From: Flavobacteriaceae bacterium PS02293
GTDB taxonomy: Bacteria > Bacteroidota > Bacteroidia > Flavobacteriales > Weeksellaceae
NCBI GenBank assembly: GCA_029960045.1
Contig: JASCOV010000003.1
Coordinates: 372,001 to 436,000, forward strand
Direction: 5' to 3'
Length of the DNA stretch: 64,000 bases
A program made the translations under genes and the position numbers. Under the pieces are notes generated by a model that did not search any database, was not told the origin of the DNA, and saw nothing but the letters and a program-made list of their open reading frames with translations. This document shows, piece after piece, positions 25,852 through 33,447 of this stretch (position 1 is its first letter; the number at the start of each line of letters is the position of its first letter).

Positions 25852-26601
25852 TTAGTTTCCTGCCAGCCAATCTTTAAAATCCTTCACTCGTTCTCGGCTA
25901 ACCGTAATTTCTTCTTCTGGCTGAAACTCCAAATCAACTTTGTAATTTGGCGACGTGTGAATATTTTTGATGTAATCTGAACTGATAATGAATTGTCTAT
26001 TAACTCGGAAAAACTTAGTGTCTTCCAACACATTTTCCAGCTCATCCAAAGTGAAATCTGTTGGATAAGTTCGTTCTTTGGTTTGAAGATAAACGATTTT
26101 ATTCTCGCTGAAGAAACAACTCACTTCATTAATGGAAACTACTTTCAGATTATATCCGATTTTTACCAAGATTCTGGAAAGTGTCGCTTGTTCTTTTTTA
26201 ACGATTTGTCTGATTTCCTGTGAATTTACAGCGCCTTGTTCCGGCAAGAACGATTTGAATTTTTCAATAGCTTTTGCCAAATCTTCTTCTTCAATAGGCT
26301 TTAGAAGATAATCAATACTATTCAATTTGAAAGCTTTCAATGTGTATTGGTCAAAAGCGGTTGTGTAAATGATAAAAGCTTTGGTTGAAACCTTATCAAA
26401 AATATCAAACGACAATCCGTCGCCGAGAACAATGTCTGAAAAAATCAGTTGCGGATGTTCATTTCCTTGAAACCAATCAACCGATTCTTCCACAGAATTA
26501 AGGCTTGCAACTAACTCTAAATCAGAAAATAAACCTAATAATTTTTCAAGCCTTCTGACTGCTGGTTTCTCGTCTTCGATGATTATCGTTCTTATTTTCA
26601 T
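25852..26601 (-). CDS. LytTR family response regulator
   Basis: A 249-residue regulator: receiver domain with acidic pair EDE near the N-terminus, phospho-Asp in LIFSDIVLG (about residue 56) and Lys in YLLKPIEEED, then a C-terminal LytTR DNA-binding domain (SRILVKIGYNLKVV, FFRVNRQFIISSDYI, ITVSRERVKDFK). It is the last gene of a six-gene operon that begins with its likely partner, the LytS-type kinase at the far end. Confidence 0.93.
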   Translation of the reverse strand: MKIRTIIIEDEKPAVRRLEKLLGLFSDLELVASLNSVEESVDWFQGNEHPQLIFSDIVLGDGLSFDIFDKVSTKAFIIYTTAFDQYTLKAFKLNSIDYLLKPIEEEDLAKAIEKFKSFLPEQGAVNSQEIRQIVKKEQATLSRILVKIGYNLKVVSINEVSCFFSENKIVYLQTKERTYPTDFTLDELENVLEDTKFFRVNRQFIISSDYIKNIHTSPNYKVDLEFQPEEEITVSRERVKDFKDWLAGN

Positions 26602-26605
26602 TGGT

Positions 26606-27181
26606 TTAATAAATAAATGGTATTAATTTTTTTGTCTGCTTTTTATAATCAATATAGTCTTGCCCGAATTGTTCTATAAGAGCTTTTTCTTCAATTTTAA
26701 TTCTATACAAAAATGCTAAAAATGGTGGAATAAATGCTATAAATAATGCAACCCAATTATTCAAAAACAAACCTAAACCCAGAAACGTCAGTAAAGAAGC
26801 AGAATATGAAGGATGTCTCAAAACACTATATATTCCGTCTTTTTTTATTTGATGACCTTCTCGTATCGTAACATCTACGGTAAAATATTTGCCTAAAGAT
26901 TTTATGATTAAAAATCTTGTCAAAATCCCGATAAACAATACAATCAATCCAAGATAGATTATCCAATTTTGCGTTGTTATCATTAAACTAAAATCTTCAA
27001 AATGAATGTTAGCAACAAAAATTGATAATGATATTGATGAAATGATTACAATCCAAAGCAAGCTGAGAGAAGACTTATCCTTCCCTTTTTGGTCAGAATT
27101 ATTGGACGACATTTGGCTTTTATAAAAGACCTCGGTAAAAAGCCAAGCTCCCATTAGAATATAAAAAATTATCAGTATCAT
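26606..27181 (-). CDS. Isoprenylcysteine carboxyl methyltransferase-like membrane protein
   Basis: A 191-residue polytopic protein with five or so hydrophobic helices and the C-terminal ICMT/PEMT-type signature: GIYSVLRHPSYSAS, then a paired RIKIEEKALIEQFG and YIDYKKQTKKLIP. In eukaryotes ICMT methylates prenylated cysteines; bacterial members act on unknown substrates, possibly lipids. It is unusual to find it between the 2TM genes and the LytTR regulator, but spacing (1 and 4 bases) shows it is part of the operon. Confidence 0.85.
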   Translation of the reverse strand: MILIIFYILMGAWLFTEVFYKSQMSSNNSDQKGKDKSSLSLLWIVIISSISLSIFVANIHFEDFSLMITTQNWIIYLGLIVLFIGILTRFLIIKSLGKYFTVDVTIREGHQIKKDGIYSVLRHPSYSASLLTFLGLGLFLNNWVALFIAFIPPFLAFLYRIKIEEKALIEQFGQDYIDYKKQTKKLIPFIY

Positions 27182-27182
27182 T

Positions 27183-27485
27183 TTATCTGTTTTTATCCAT
27201 TATTTCTCGAATTTTTCGCTCTTCCCAATCTTTTCCGAGAACAAACTGCGGAACAAAAACACTCAGTCCGTGAGCAACCAAACCAATTCCCCAAAAGAAT
27301 AATGTGATGAAATTCTTATATTGAAAATAACTTTCGTCAGGTTTTAAATCTTGAATATTAATAAACACAATCAGCAGATTCACAAGAATATAAATGGCCA
27401 AATGTGTATAAAATCCTTTCAGTTTTTTCACTCTTCTTCTGGCTTCAAGATATTTAATATCGTCTTGTTTGTTAATAATTTCCAT
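27183..27485 (-). CDS. 2TM domain protein
   Basis: A 100-residue protein built of one 2TM domain: a basic entry helix (ARRRVKKLKGFYTHL), two hydrophobic helices, and the typical exit GKDWEERKIREIM. 2TM-domain proteins are found beside or fused to LytS kinases in Bacteroidota; their role is unknown. It overlaps the preceding 2TM gene by 14 bases and is one of four 2TM copies in the operon. Confidence 0.88.
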   Translation of the reverse strand: MEIINKQDDIKYLEARRRVKKLKGFYTHLAIYILVNLLIVFINIQDLKPDESYFQYKNFITLFFWGIGLVAHGLSVFVPQFVLGKDWEERKIREIMDKNR

Positions 27486-27768
27486 TGTTTTGTTTTTTGA
27501 GTTCTTTGTTAATCATATCTCTTTCCCAATCGGAATTGAAGAAAAATAATTTCACACCTTTGATTGCCAGAATCAATCCCCAAATGATGAAAATCCAAGA
27601 CACCTCAAATACTGAAATATAATTCAATCCATATTTTGCAAATTTAATCCCATAAACGATTCCAAATACGATGGCGAAAACGAGAAGACTTTTGTAAAAT
27701 TTTTTGATTTTTTGTACTCTTTCCACAGCCATTTCGTAACGTGGATTTTCTTTATTGATGATTTCCAT
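27472..27768 (-). CDS. 2TM domain protein
   Basis: A 98-residue paralogue of its neighbours: VERVQKIKKFYKSLLVF leads into two membrane helices, and the exit reads SDWERDMINKELKK. This copy is the most diverged; the usual EEKKIREIM tail is altered. It overlaps the next 2TM gene by 14 bases, implying coupled translation. Confidence 0.85.
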   Translation of the reverse strand: MEIINKENPRYEMAVERVQKIKKFYKSLLVFAIVFGIVYGIKFAKYGLNYISVFEVSWIFIIWGLILAIKGVKLFFFNSDWERDMINKELKKQNNGNY

Positions 27769-27773
27769 TGTGA

Positions 27774-28052
27774 TTAGTTTTTAAGGTTATTTTGATTGTT
27801 CATTATTTCACGAATCTTCTTCTGCTCCCAATTTTTTCCGCCGAAAAGATAAATTGCATATCCGAAAATACTGATTCCGCATCCAGCCATCGGAAACCAA
27901 AACCAGTGAAAATCTGGTGTTGATTTTAGATTAACAAAGATTAAATAAGGCATCAGGATAACGAATCCACCCAACATCGTGTAAAAAGCTTTTACCTCCT
28001 CCATTCTAGCTTTGGCTAGTTTTAGTCTCGAATTGTTTGTGTGGTTTTCCAT
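27774..28052 (-). CDS. 2TM domain protein
   Basis: A 92-residue single 2TM domain: LAKARMEEVKAFYTML, two membrane helices, exit GKNWEQKKIREIMN. It starts five bases after the kinase stop. Its sequence is close to the 2TM domain fused to the C-terminus of that kinase, suggesting duplication within the operon. Confidence 0.87.
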   Translation of the reverse strand: MENHTNNSRLKLAKARMEEVKAFYTMLGGFVILMPYLIFVNLKSTPDFHWFWFPMAGCGISIFGYAIYLFGGKNWEQKKIREIMNNQNNLKN

Positions 28053-28057
28053 CGTAA

Positions 28058-29386
28058 TTATTTTTTGAAGTTATCCTTATTCATTATCTCTTGGATTTTC
28101 TTTTCTTCCCAATTCTTCCCGATTGCAAAGACGTTCATTCCGTGCGCCAAAAGTCCAATTCCCCATCCAAGCATTGGCCAATAAAACCAGATTTCTCTTG
28201 GAGAAGTGATTAGATTAAGGATTACCAAAAACGGAATGATAATGCAATATGAGATTAAGTTTCCGTAGAATCCTTTCAGTTCTTTTACTCTTTTTACTGC
28301 TCTTTCGTAAGCAATATTTTCTGTGGTTTCTGATGTATAAGTTGTCATTGTCTGAGATTTTTTTTCTATTAATATTGGTATTTTTACTTTGAATGTCTGT
28401 TCTGTTTTTTCTATAAATACATTGTCCTTTGTAAGAAGTGCATAACGCTGAACGATATTTGCCAAACCGATTCCTGCACTTTCTTTTAGCTGTTCTCTTA
28501 CTTGAAGGTTGTTTTCTATGGAGAGAAATTTTCCTTCTGTGAAGATTCTGATATTCAATGGTTTTGATGAGGTTGCGAAATTATGTTTGATACAATTTTC
28601 CAATAATAATTGTAATGAAAGCGGAACCACGAATTTTTGCAAATCATCCGGATTAATATCAAAAGTGAAATTCACGCTATCTTCAAATCTGGTTTTCAAA
28701 AGATTGCAGTAGATTTTAGCAAATTCTATCTCATCCTCTACTTTTACCATTTCTTTATCTTTCTGTTCCAAAACGTAGCGATAAATCTTTGACATCGATG
28801 TCGTGAATTTTTGCGCCTGTTCCGGATTTTCATCAATTAAAGCTGTTAAAACATTCAAAGAATTGAAAAGAAAATGTGGGTCCAATTGATTCTTCAAAGA
28901 TTCAAATTGCGCGTTGGCAGAATTTGCGATTAACTTCTGCTCTACAACTTCTTGTTTGGTATTTTTTTTCAATTCCTCCATAAATCCTTTGGCGTGAAGA
29001 AAAGCCGAAATCATCAATGCGAAATTTATCATAAACCAATTAACAAAATTGTACTTCCCAGAAAAAAACACTTCGGGAGTTGCCACTTTTTGGATGATGA
29101 CATAGTTTAAATAATTACAAACATAAACAACTATGAAATTGACGATAATAGTTGCTACAATTCCTAAAATGGTTCTAAGTCTGGTCTGTTCCGTCCACGA
29201 AAGTTTTTTATTAAGGAAATCATTTAAATAACCATTACTCAAGCCCAATCCAAAAGCATACATTGCTGAAATAAGCAAGTTGTAACCAAAGCTTTCTAAA
29301 GTTTTTTCATCAGAGAAAAACGTGAAGAAAAAAATGGACGAGCCTAGTGTAATCCACGTTAGCGTTATTAATGGTTTCTTATTCAT
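28058..29386 (-). CDS. LytS-type sensor histidine kinase with C-terminal 2TM domain
   Basis: A 442-residue membrane kinase. Four N-terminal membrane helices (about 5-125), a His_kinase domain with the phospho-acceptor His in QLDPHFLFNSLN (about residue 172), and a HATPase with LLLENCIKHNF and GIGLANIVQRY. After the kinase, residues about 345-442 form a complete 2TM domain (YERAVKRVKELKGFYGNL ... GKNWEEKKIQEIM). This reversed order, with the membrane domain after the ATPase, would put both ends in the membrane. It heads the operon; its regulator is the LytTR protein at the end. Confidence 0.92.
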   Translation of the reverse strand: MNKKPLITLTWITLGSSIFFFTFFSDEKTLESFGYNLLISAMYAFGLGLSNGYLNDFLNKKLSWTEQTRLRTILGIVATIIVNFIVVYVCNYLNYVIIQKVATPEVFFSGKYNFVNWFMINFALMISAFLHAKGFMEELKKNTKQEVVEQKLIANSANAQFESLKNQLDPHFLFNSLNVLTALIDENPEQAQKFTTSMSKIYRYVLEQKDKEMVKVEDEIEFAKIYCNLLKTRFEDSVNFTFDINPDDLQKFVVPLSLQLLLENCIKHNFATSSKPLNIRIFTEGKFLSIENNLQVREQLKESAGIGLANIVQRYALLTKDNVFIEKTEQTFKVKIPILIEKKSQTMTTYTSETTENIAYERAVKRVKELKGFYGNLISYCIIIPFLVILNLITSPREIWFYWPMLGWGIGLLAHGMNVFAIGKNWEEKKIQEIMNKDNFKK

Positions 29387-29403
29387 ATTCTAATTTCTTG
29401 GTT

Positions 29404-29411
29404 CAAAATTA
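29404..29411 (-). promoter_or_regulatory. -7 promoter box TAATTTTG of the LytS operon
   Basis: Perfect TAnnTTTG on the minus strand, 17 bases before the kinase ATG. Confidence 0.5.
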
Positions 29412-29574
29412 TGACAGAAAGAAAAGTTAAGCAATTATATATGACCGAACTGTTAAAAAATTCGACTGAACTGTAAAAAGTGTCATTCAGAATCTTAAAT
29501 TTTTGATAAGATTGAGACTGACAACTCAAAAAGGAACATAATTTGCTTTTCAAAAAACATAATTATTAATTTAT

Positions 29575-29772
29575 ATGAAGAGAAACGTAGAAATAATCTT
29601 TGCCGGACTCTTTGGAACAGCAGCTGTTCTAGGAGTTTTGGTTGCAAGAAAATATTTAAGAAACAGAGTTTACAACAGCGATTATTCTGACCATCATCAT
29701 TTATTTGGAACTTCTAGAAGAAGTCCTTACGCCACGGTGGATGACGGTGTAGAATTAGACGCATTCTTATAA
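29575..29772 (+). CDS. Small single-pass membrane protein, unknown
   Basis: A 65-residue protein with one transmembrane helix (about 6-25: VEIIFAGLFGTAAVLGVLVA), a basic flank (RKYLRNR) and a His/Ser-rich tail with DHHHLF. It is not recognised. An ATG start with no other candidate, its own terminator right after, and normal codon use support that it is a gene. Confidence 0.65.
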   Translation: MKRNVEIIFAGLFGTAAVLGVLVARKYLRNRVYNSDYSDHHHLFGTSRRSPYATVDDGVELDAFL

Positions 29773-29798
29773 CACACACTATTTTTATTATACAAACT

Positions 29799-29826
29799 TC
29801 CGGTTCTTGCGAGCCGGATTTTTTTT
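29799..29826 (+). terminator. Terminator with TTGC tetraloop
   Basis: Stem TCCGGTTC-TTGC-GAGCCGGA (eight pairs, one wobble) and a T run. The core TTCTTGCGAG also occurs in the terminator at 30625. Confidence 0.88.
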
Positions 29827-29952
29827 GATTTAATTTTATTTTTTTGTTAAAACAATAACGTTTTTCAATAAAAAATAAACATTTGGTAAAAAATGGCATT
29901 TATTTAAATATAATTTACTAAATTCACAATCAATAACCTAAAACTCAAAGCT

Positions 29953-30606
29953 TTGAAAAATATTATTATTTTAATTATTTTCTTATTTATATCAGGTAAT
30001 GCTTCTGCTGAGCAGAATCTTTTCATAAAAGAATTAAATATCACTCAAACAAATGTTGGCGAATTAAAAGTGAATCTTAAACTCTTTTCTCCTAATCTTG
30101 CCACGTACAATTCGTTTTCGACAGAAGTTAATGGAACAACTATATTATTGAAAGTTTGTTATAACTCCTATTACGCACCCTCTATAAGTAATTTAGAGAA
30201 CGACTTCAATATAGATATTCCACAAACATCTGGAAGCTACAATCTGAAAGTAGAGATTTATCGTAGTGCCGCAACTTGTACTTATGAGACATCATATTTA
30301 GAAGACTCCGCCTCATTAGATTTTCCCAACCCTTTTGAGGGTATAATCTCGCTAAGTACTAACGATATTAAAAGCAAAGACAACAAAGTAACGTTCTATC
30401 CTAATCCTTCAAATGGAAACATTAACATCAAGACATTATCTCCTATTGACAACATTACAATTTTAGATATTTCGGGAAAACAAATTTCTAACTTTAAAAA
30501 CCCTGGTATAAAGTTGGATTTAACTCATTTGCAAAACGGGATTTATTTTATAGAAATAATTAGTGGCAAAAAGAAATATTACGAAAAGATATTTATAAAG
30601 AAATAA
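29953..30606 (+). CDS. Secreted protein with type IX secretion sorting domain
   Basis: A 217-residue exported protein. Signal peptide (MKNIIILIIFLFISGNASA), a beta-rich body with two cysteine pairs, and a C-terminal Por_Secre_tail domain (TFYPNPSNGNINIK, DISGKQI, LTHLQNGIYFI, YYEKIFIKK) that sends it through the type IX system to the cell surface. The start is TTG: no ATG lies in frame ahead of the signal peptide. What the short body does is unknown. Confidence 0.85.
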   Translation: MKNIIILIIFLFISGNASAEQNLFIKELNITQTNVGELKVNLKLFSPNLATYNSFSTEVNGTTILLKVCYNSYYAPSISNLENDFNIDIPQTSGSYNLKVEIYRSAATCTYETSYLEDSASLDFPNPFEGIISLSTNDIKSKDNKVTFYPNPSNGNINIKTLSPIDNITILDISGKQISNFKNPGIKLDLTHLQNGIYFIEIISGKKKYYEKIFIKK

Positions 30607-30624
30607 TTGTAAATTAAATCTTTT

Positions 30625-30653
30625 AATCTGGTTCTTGCGAGCTAGATTTTTTT
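30625..30653 (+). terminator. Terminator with TTGC tetraloop
   Basis: Ten-position stem AATCTGGTTC-TTGC-GAGCTAGATT with two wobble pairs, then seven Ts; shares its TTCTTGCGAG core with the terminator at 29799. Confidence 0.8.
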
Positions 30654-30714
30654 GTGGAAAACTTTACAAAATTTTAAGATATTTTTCATTTTTCAAGTGA
30701 TAATTTTGAAATTA

Positions 30715-30792
30715 TTCTCTCGCTGATTTTACAGATTGAGCAAATTATTTCTCATTGTAAATCTGCTAAAATCAATTAAATCTGCGAGAAAA
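30715..30792. repeat. Intergenic stem-loop repeat (TCTCGCTGATT family)
   Basis: TTCTCTCGCTGATT at the left pairs imperfectly with AATCTGCGAGAA at the right, and inner GATTTTACAGATTGAG with CTCATTGTAAATC. It shares TCTCGCTGATT and GATTGAGCAAATT with 51657-51676. Confidence 0.55.
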
Positions 30793-30802
30793 TTAAATTC
30801 CA

Positions 30803-31843
30803 ATGTCAGATTTAATTCCAAAAGGTCAAGCCGCACAACGCAATATCATCAACCGATTCGACAAATATACTTTCGAGCCGGAAGACTATGAATTGGACAA
30901 AATCAAAACTCAGGTTACAGAAGTTTTTCCAAAAACAATTATTAATGTTGTGAAAAGTCCGGATTTGCCAATGGATTATTCTATGAATCCATATCAAGGT
31001 TGCGAACACGGCTGTTCCTATTGTTTTGCGAGACCAACGCACGAATTTTGGGGTTACAGCGCAGGAGTTGATTTTGAAAGAAAATTGATGGTTAAGAAAA
31101 ATGCGCCGGAACTTTTGGAAAAAACATTTCAAAAGAAATCTTACATTCCAAAACCGATTATGCTTTCCGGAAATACAGATTGTTATCAACCTATTGAAAG
31201 ACAATTTGAAATTACCAGAAAACTGCTTCAGGTTTGTTTGGATTACAGACATCCTGTTTCCATTATTACAAAAAACGCTTTGATTCTGAGAGATTTGGAT
31301 ATTCTTGAAAAGATGGCGGAGAAAAATCTAATTTCAGTTTCGATGAGTATTCCGACACTTAATGAAGATTTGAGAAGAGTAATGGAACCAAGAACCTCCA
31401 CAGCAAAAAACAAGTTGAAAGCGATTGAAGTTTTATCTGAGAAAAATATCCCCGTGAATGTGATGATTGCACCTGTGATTCCGGCTTTGACAAGTGATGA
31501 AAGTTTATCCATTATGAAATCTGTTTCCGAAGCCGGCGCCAGAAGTTGCGGTTACACTTTAGTCAGACTGAATGACACTGTTGAACCCGTTTTTGTTCAA
31601 TGGCTGGAAGCGCATTTCCCCGACAGAAAAGACAAAGTCCTGAACCTCATCCGCTCAATGCGAGGAGGAAATCTCGGCGAAAAAAGATTTTACGAAAGAT
31701 ACAAAGGCGAAGGAAACATTGCAGAAATGATTCATAAAACGTTTGAAATTGGAAAGAAGAAGTTTTTCAATAACAGAGAAAGAGCAATTCTCACAACTGA
31801 ACATTTTACAGGAAGCAGGACGCAACAATTGCGATTGTTTTGA
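30803..31843 (+). CDS. PA0069-type radical SAM protein (SplB-like)
   Basis: A 346-residue radical S-adenosylmethionine protein. The 4Fe-4S site is CEHGCSYC (CxxxCxxC) in the stretch MNPYQGCEHGCSYCFARP, followed by THEFWGYSAGVDFE and ITKNALILRDLD, all hallmarks of the PA0069/SplB-related group. Relatives include spore photoproduct lyase, but this group occurs in non-sporulating bacteria and its substrate is unknown. Confidence 0.9.
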   Translation: MSDLIPKGQAAQRNIINRFDKYTFEPEDYELDKIKTQVTEVFPKTIINVVKSPDLPMDYSMNPYQGCEHGCSYCFARPTHEFWGYSAGVDFERKLMVKKNAPELLEKTFQKKSYIPKPIMLSGNTDCYQPIERQFEITRKLLQVCLDYRHPVSIITKNALILRDLDILEKMAEKNLISVSMSIPTLNEDLRRVMEPRTSTAKNKLKAIEVLSEKNIPVNVMIAPVIPALTSDESLSIMKSVSEAGARSCGYTLVRLNDTVEPVFVQWLEAHFPDRKDKVLNLIRSMRGGNLGEKRFYERYKGEGNIAEMIHKTFEIGKKKFFNNRERAILTTEHFTGSRTQQLRLF

Positions 31844-31848
31844 ATCAA

Positions 31849-31883
31849 AAAACCACTTTCTACTATATTTCAAAAGTGGTTTT
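31849..31883. terminator. Bidirectional terminator
   Basis: Eleven-pair stem AAAACCACTTT/AAAGTGGTTTT around a 13-base loop, between the radical SAM gene and the convergent immunity-like array. Confidence 0.85.
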
Positions 31884-31898
31884 ATTTGATATGATTTA

Positions 31899-32338
31899 TT
31901 ATTTCAAAATCTTATATGTAGTATAATCTTTAAAAGTTTTCAATTCATAAACTTCAATTAATGAACTGACCAGCATTAAATTGACCCATTACAACAATAT
32001 CAAAACCTTTTTCTACTTCTAATGAACTATACCATTCCCAATCTCTGATTTCTTGAAAGTTATAAATAAATGACCTTATACTTCCTATTAATTCATCATA
32101 TTTAAAGTTATCGTCATCTAATTGTTTGATTTTGTTTACAATTCCTTGTGGTAATAATTTTTCCCATTTAGAATCATCATAATGAAGACTTTTATTTTTT
32201 AGATAAATTAATACTGCATTTTTAAAATTATCTAAAACTTCTTTAGCATTATTTATATTTCTTACTCGGACAATTTTCATATCCTTTTGTTGGTTTCTCT
32301 CCTTTAGTATTACATTGTATATTTCCTGCTTCTGTCAT
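31899..32338 (-). pseudogene. Broken third copy of the immunity-like gene
   Basis: Reading from an ATG (MTEAGNIQCNTKGEKP) the frame breaks after GYE, where one extra A in an A-run shifts it; the next frame then carries the family body (VRVRNINNAKEVLDNFKNAV ... WEWYSSLEVEKGFDIVV) to a stop after GQFIN. Relative to the intact copies about 22 residues are missing there, and the family's last 19 residues (VYELKTFKDYTTYKILK) follow in yet another frame. Two separate lesions mean it is a relic. The 108-residue internal frame starting at 32280 could still be made, but lacks both ends. Confidence 0.82.
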
Positions 32339-32354
32339 TGCTTTATTTTTAATG

Positions 32355-32383
32355 AAAAAGAGACTGCGATAAAACAGTCTCTT
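32355..32383 (-). terminator. Terminator hairpin between immunity-like copies 2 and 3
   Basis: Read on the minus strand: AAGAGACTG-TTTTATCG-CAGTCTCTT then TTTC. An identical hairpin lies at 32905, so the duplication unit includes the terminator. Confidence 0.8.
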
Positions 32384-32389
32384 GTAAAA

Positions 32390-32887
32390 TTATTTCAAAA
32401 TTTTATAAGTAGTATAATCTTTAAAAGTCTTTAATTCATAAATTTTATTTTTATCAACATCAATAATTCTAATATCCTCTAAAGGCACATTTTGGCAATG
32501 AATAAAACTGATAAATTGTGGAGCATTAAAATACCCTTTTACAATAATATCAAAGCCTTTTTCTACCTCTAAGGAACTGTACCATTCCCATCTTTTTATC
32601 TCTTGAAATTTGTATATTGACATATCTATATCAACTAAAATTTCATCATTTGCAAAATCTTCACTGTTTAATTGCTTCATTTTATATACAATTCCTTGTG
32701 GTAAGAGTTTCTCCCATTTAGGGTCTTCATCGCTTAAATTTTTATTTTTTAGTATTGTTAATACTGCATTTTTAAAATTATCTAATACTTCTTTAGCATT
32801 GTTAATATTTCTTACTCGAATAATCTCATATCCTTTCAAAGGTTTTTCTCCTTTTACATTATACTGTACATTTCCTTGTTCTGTCAT
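32390..32887 (-). CDS. Immunity-like protein, copy 2
   Basis: A 165-residue cytoplasmic protein with no signal peptide or membrane helix. It is strongly similar to copy 1 throughout: MTEQGNVQYNVKGEKP start, NAKEVLDNFKNAV helix, KWEKLLPQGIV, RWEWYSSLEVEKGFDIIVKG and the identical C-terminal 40 residues ending KTFKDYTTYKILK. The middle (residues about 70-95) differs most, as expected for immunity proteins that change specificity. It is preceded by a hairpin terminator, so it needs read-through or its own promoter. I do not recognise a named family. Confidence 0.8.
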   Translation of the reverse strand: MTEQGNVQYNVKGEKPLKGYEIIRVRNINNAKEVLDNFKNAVLTILKNKNLSDEDPKWEKLLPQGIVYKMKQLNSEDFANDEILVDIDMSIYKFQEIKRWEWYSSLEVEKGFDIIVKGYFNAPQFISFIHCQNVPLEDIRIIDVDKNKIYELKTFKDYTTYKILK

Positions 32888-32904
32888 TGTTTTATTTTTT
32901 AATG

Positions 32905-32933
32905 AAAAAGAGACTGCGATAAAACAGTCTCTT
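32905..32933 (-). terminator. Terminator hairpin between immunity-like copies 1 and 2
   Basis: Same sequence as the hairpin at 32355: nine-pair stem AAGAGACTG/CAGTCTCTT, then TTT on the minus strand. Confidence 0.8.
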
Positions 32934-32939
32934 GTAAAA

Positions 32940-33443
32940 TTATTTCAAAATTTTATAAGTAGTATAATCTTTAAAAGTCTTTAATTCATAAATTTTATTT
33001 TTATCAACATCAATAATTCTAATATCCTCTAAAGGAACATTTTGACAATGAATGAAACTAATGAATTGCCAAGCATTAAACTTTCCTTTAACTATAATAT
33101 CAAATCCTTTTTCTACTTCCAAAGAACTATACCATTCCCATCTTCTAATATCTTTATCAAGAAAATTATCAACACTCGAATGTACTCTATATAAGAGTTC
33201 ATCGTACTTATAGTCATCATCATTTAATTGTTTTAGTTTACTTACAATTCCCTGTGGTAAGAGTTTCTCCCATTTAGGATCTTCATCACTTAAATTCTTA
33301 TTTTGCAAAATTGCCAATACTGCATTCTTAAAATTATCTAATACTTCTTTAGCATGGACTACATTTCTTACCCTAACAATCTGATAGCCCTTTAATGGCT
33401 TTTCTCCTTTTGTGTTATATTGTATGTTTCCTTGTTCTGTCAT
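32940..33443 (-). CDS. Immunity-like protein, copy 1 (next to the toxin)
   Basis: A 167-residue soluble protein starting MTEQGNIQYNTKGEKP at an ATG only four bases after the stop of the protease-toxin gene; I prefer this ATG to the GTG one codon earlier because copy 2 starts at the equivalent codon. Family segments: VRVRNVVHAKEVLDNF, KWEKLLPQGIV, RRWEWYSSLEVEKGF and a Trp/Phe-rich FNAWQFISFIHCQN. Position, small size, cytosolic nature and tandem duplication suggest that it neutralises the upstream protein. This is inference; the family is not recognised. Confidence 0.82.
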   Translation of the reverse strand: MTEQGNIQYNTKGEKPLKGYQIVRVRNVVHAKEVLDNFKNAVLAILQNKNLSDEDPKWEKLLPQGIVSKLKQLNDDDYKYDELLYRVHSSVDNFLDKDIRRWEWYSSLEVEKGFDIIVKGKFNAWQFISFIHCQNVPLEDIRIIDVDKNKIYELKTFKDYTTYKILK

Positions 33444-33447
33444 CACA

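Noticed and set aside
31899..33446. Tandem similar units considered as a recent duplication artefact of assembly
   Set aside because: The three copies differ across their middles and in their lesions, so they are true diverged paralogues.
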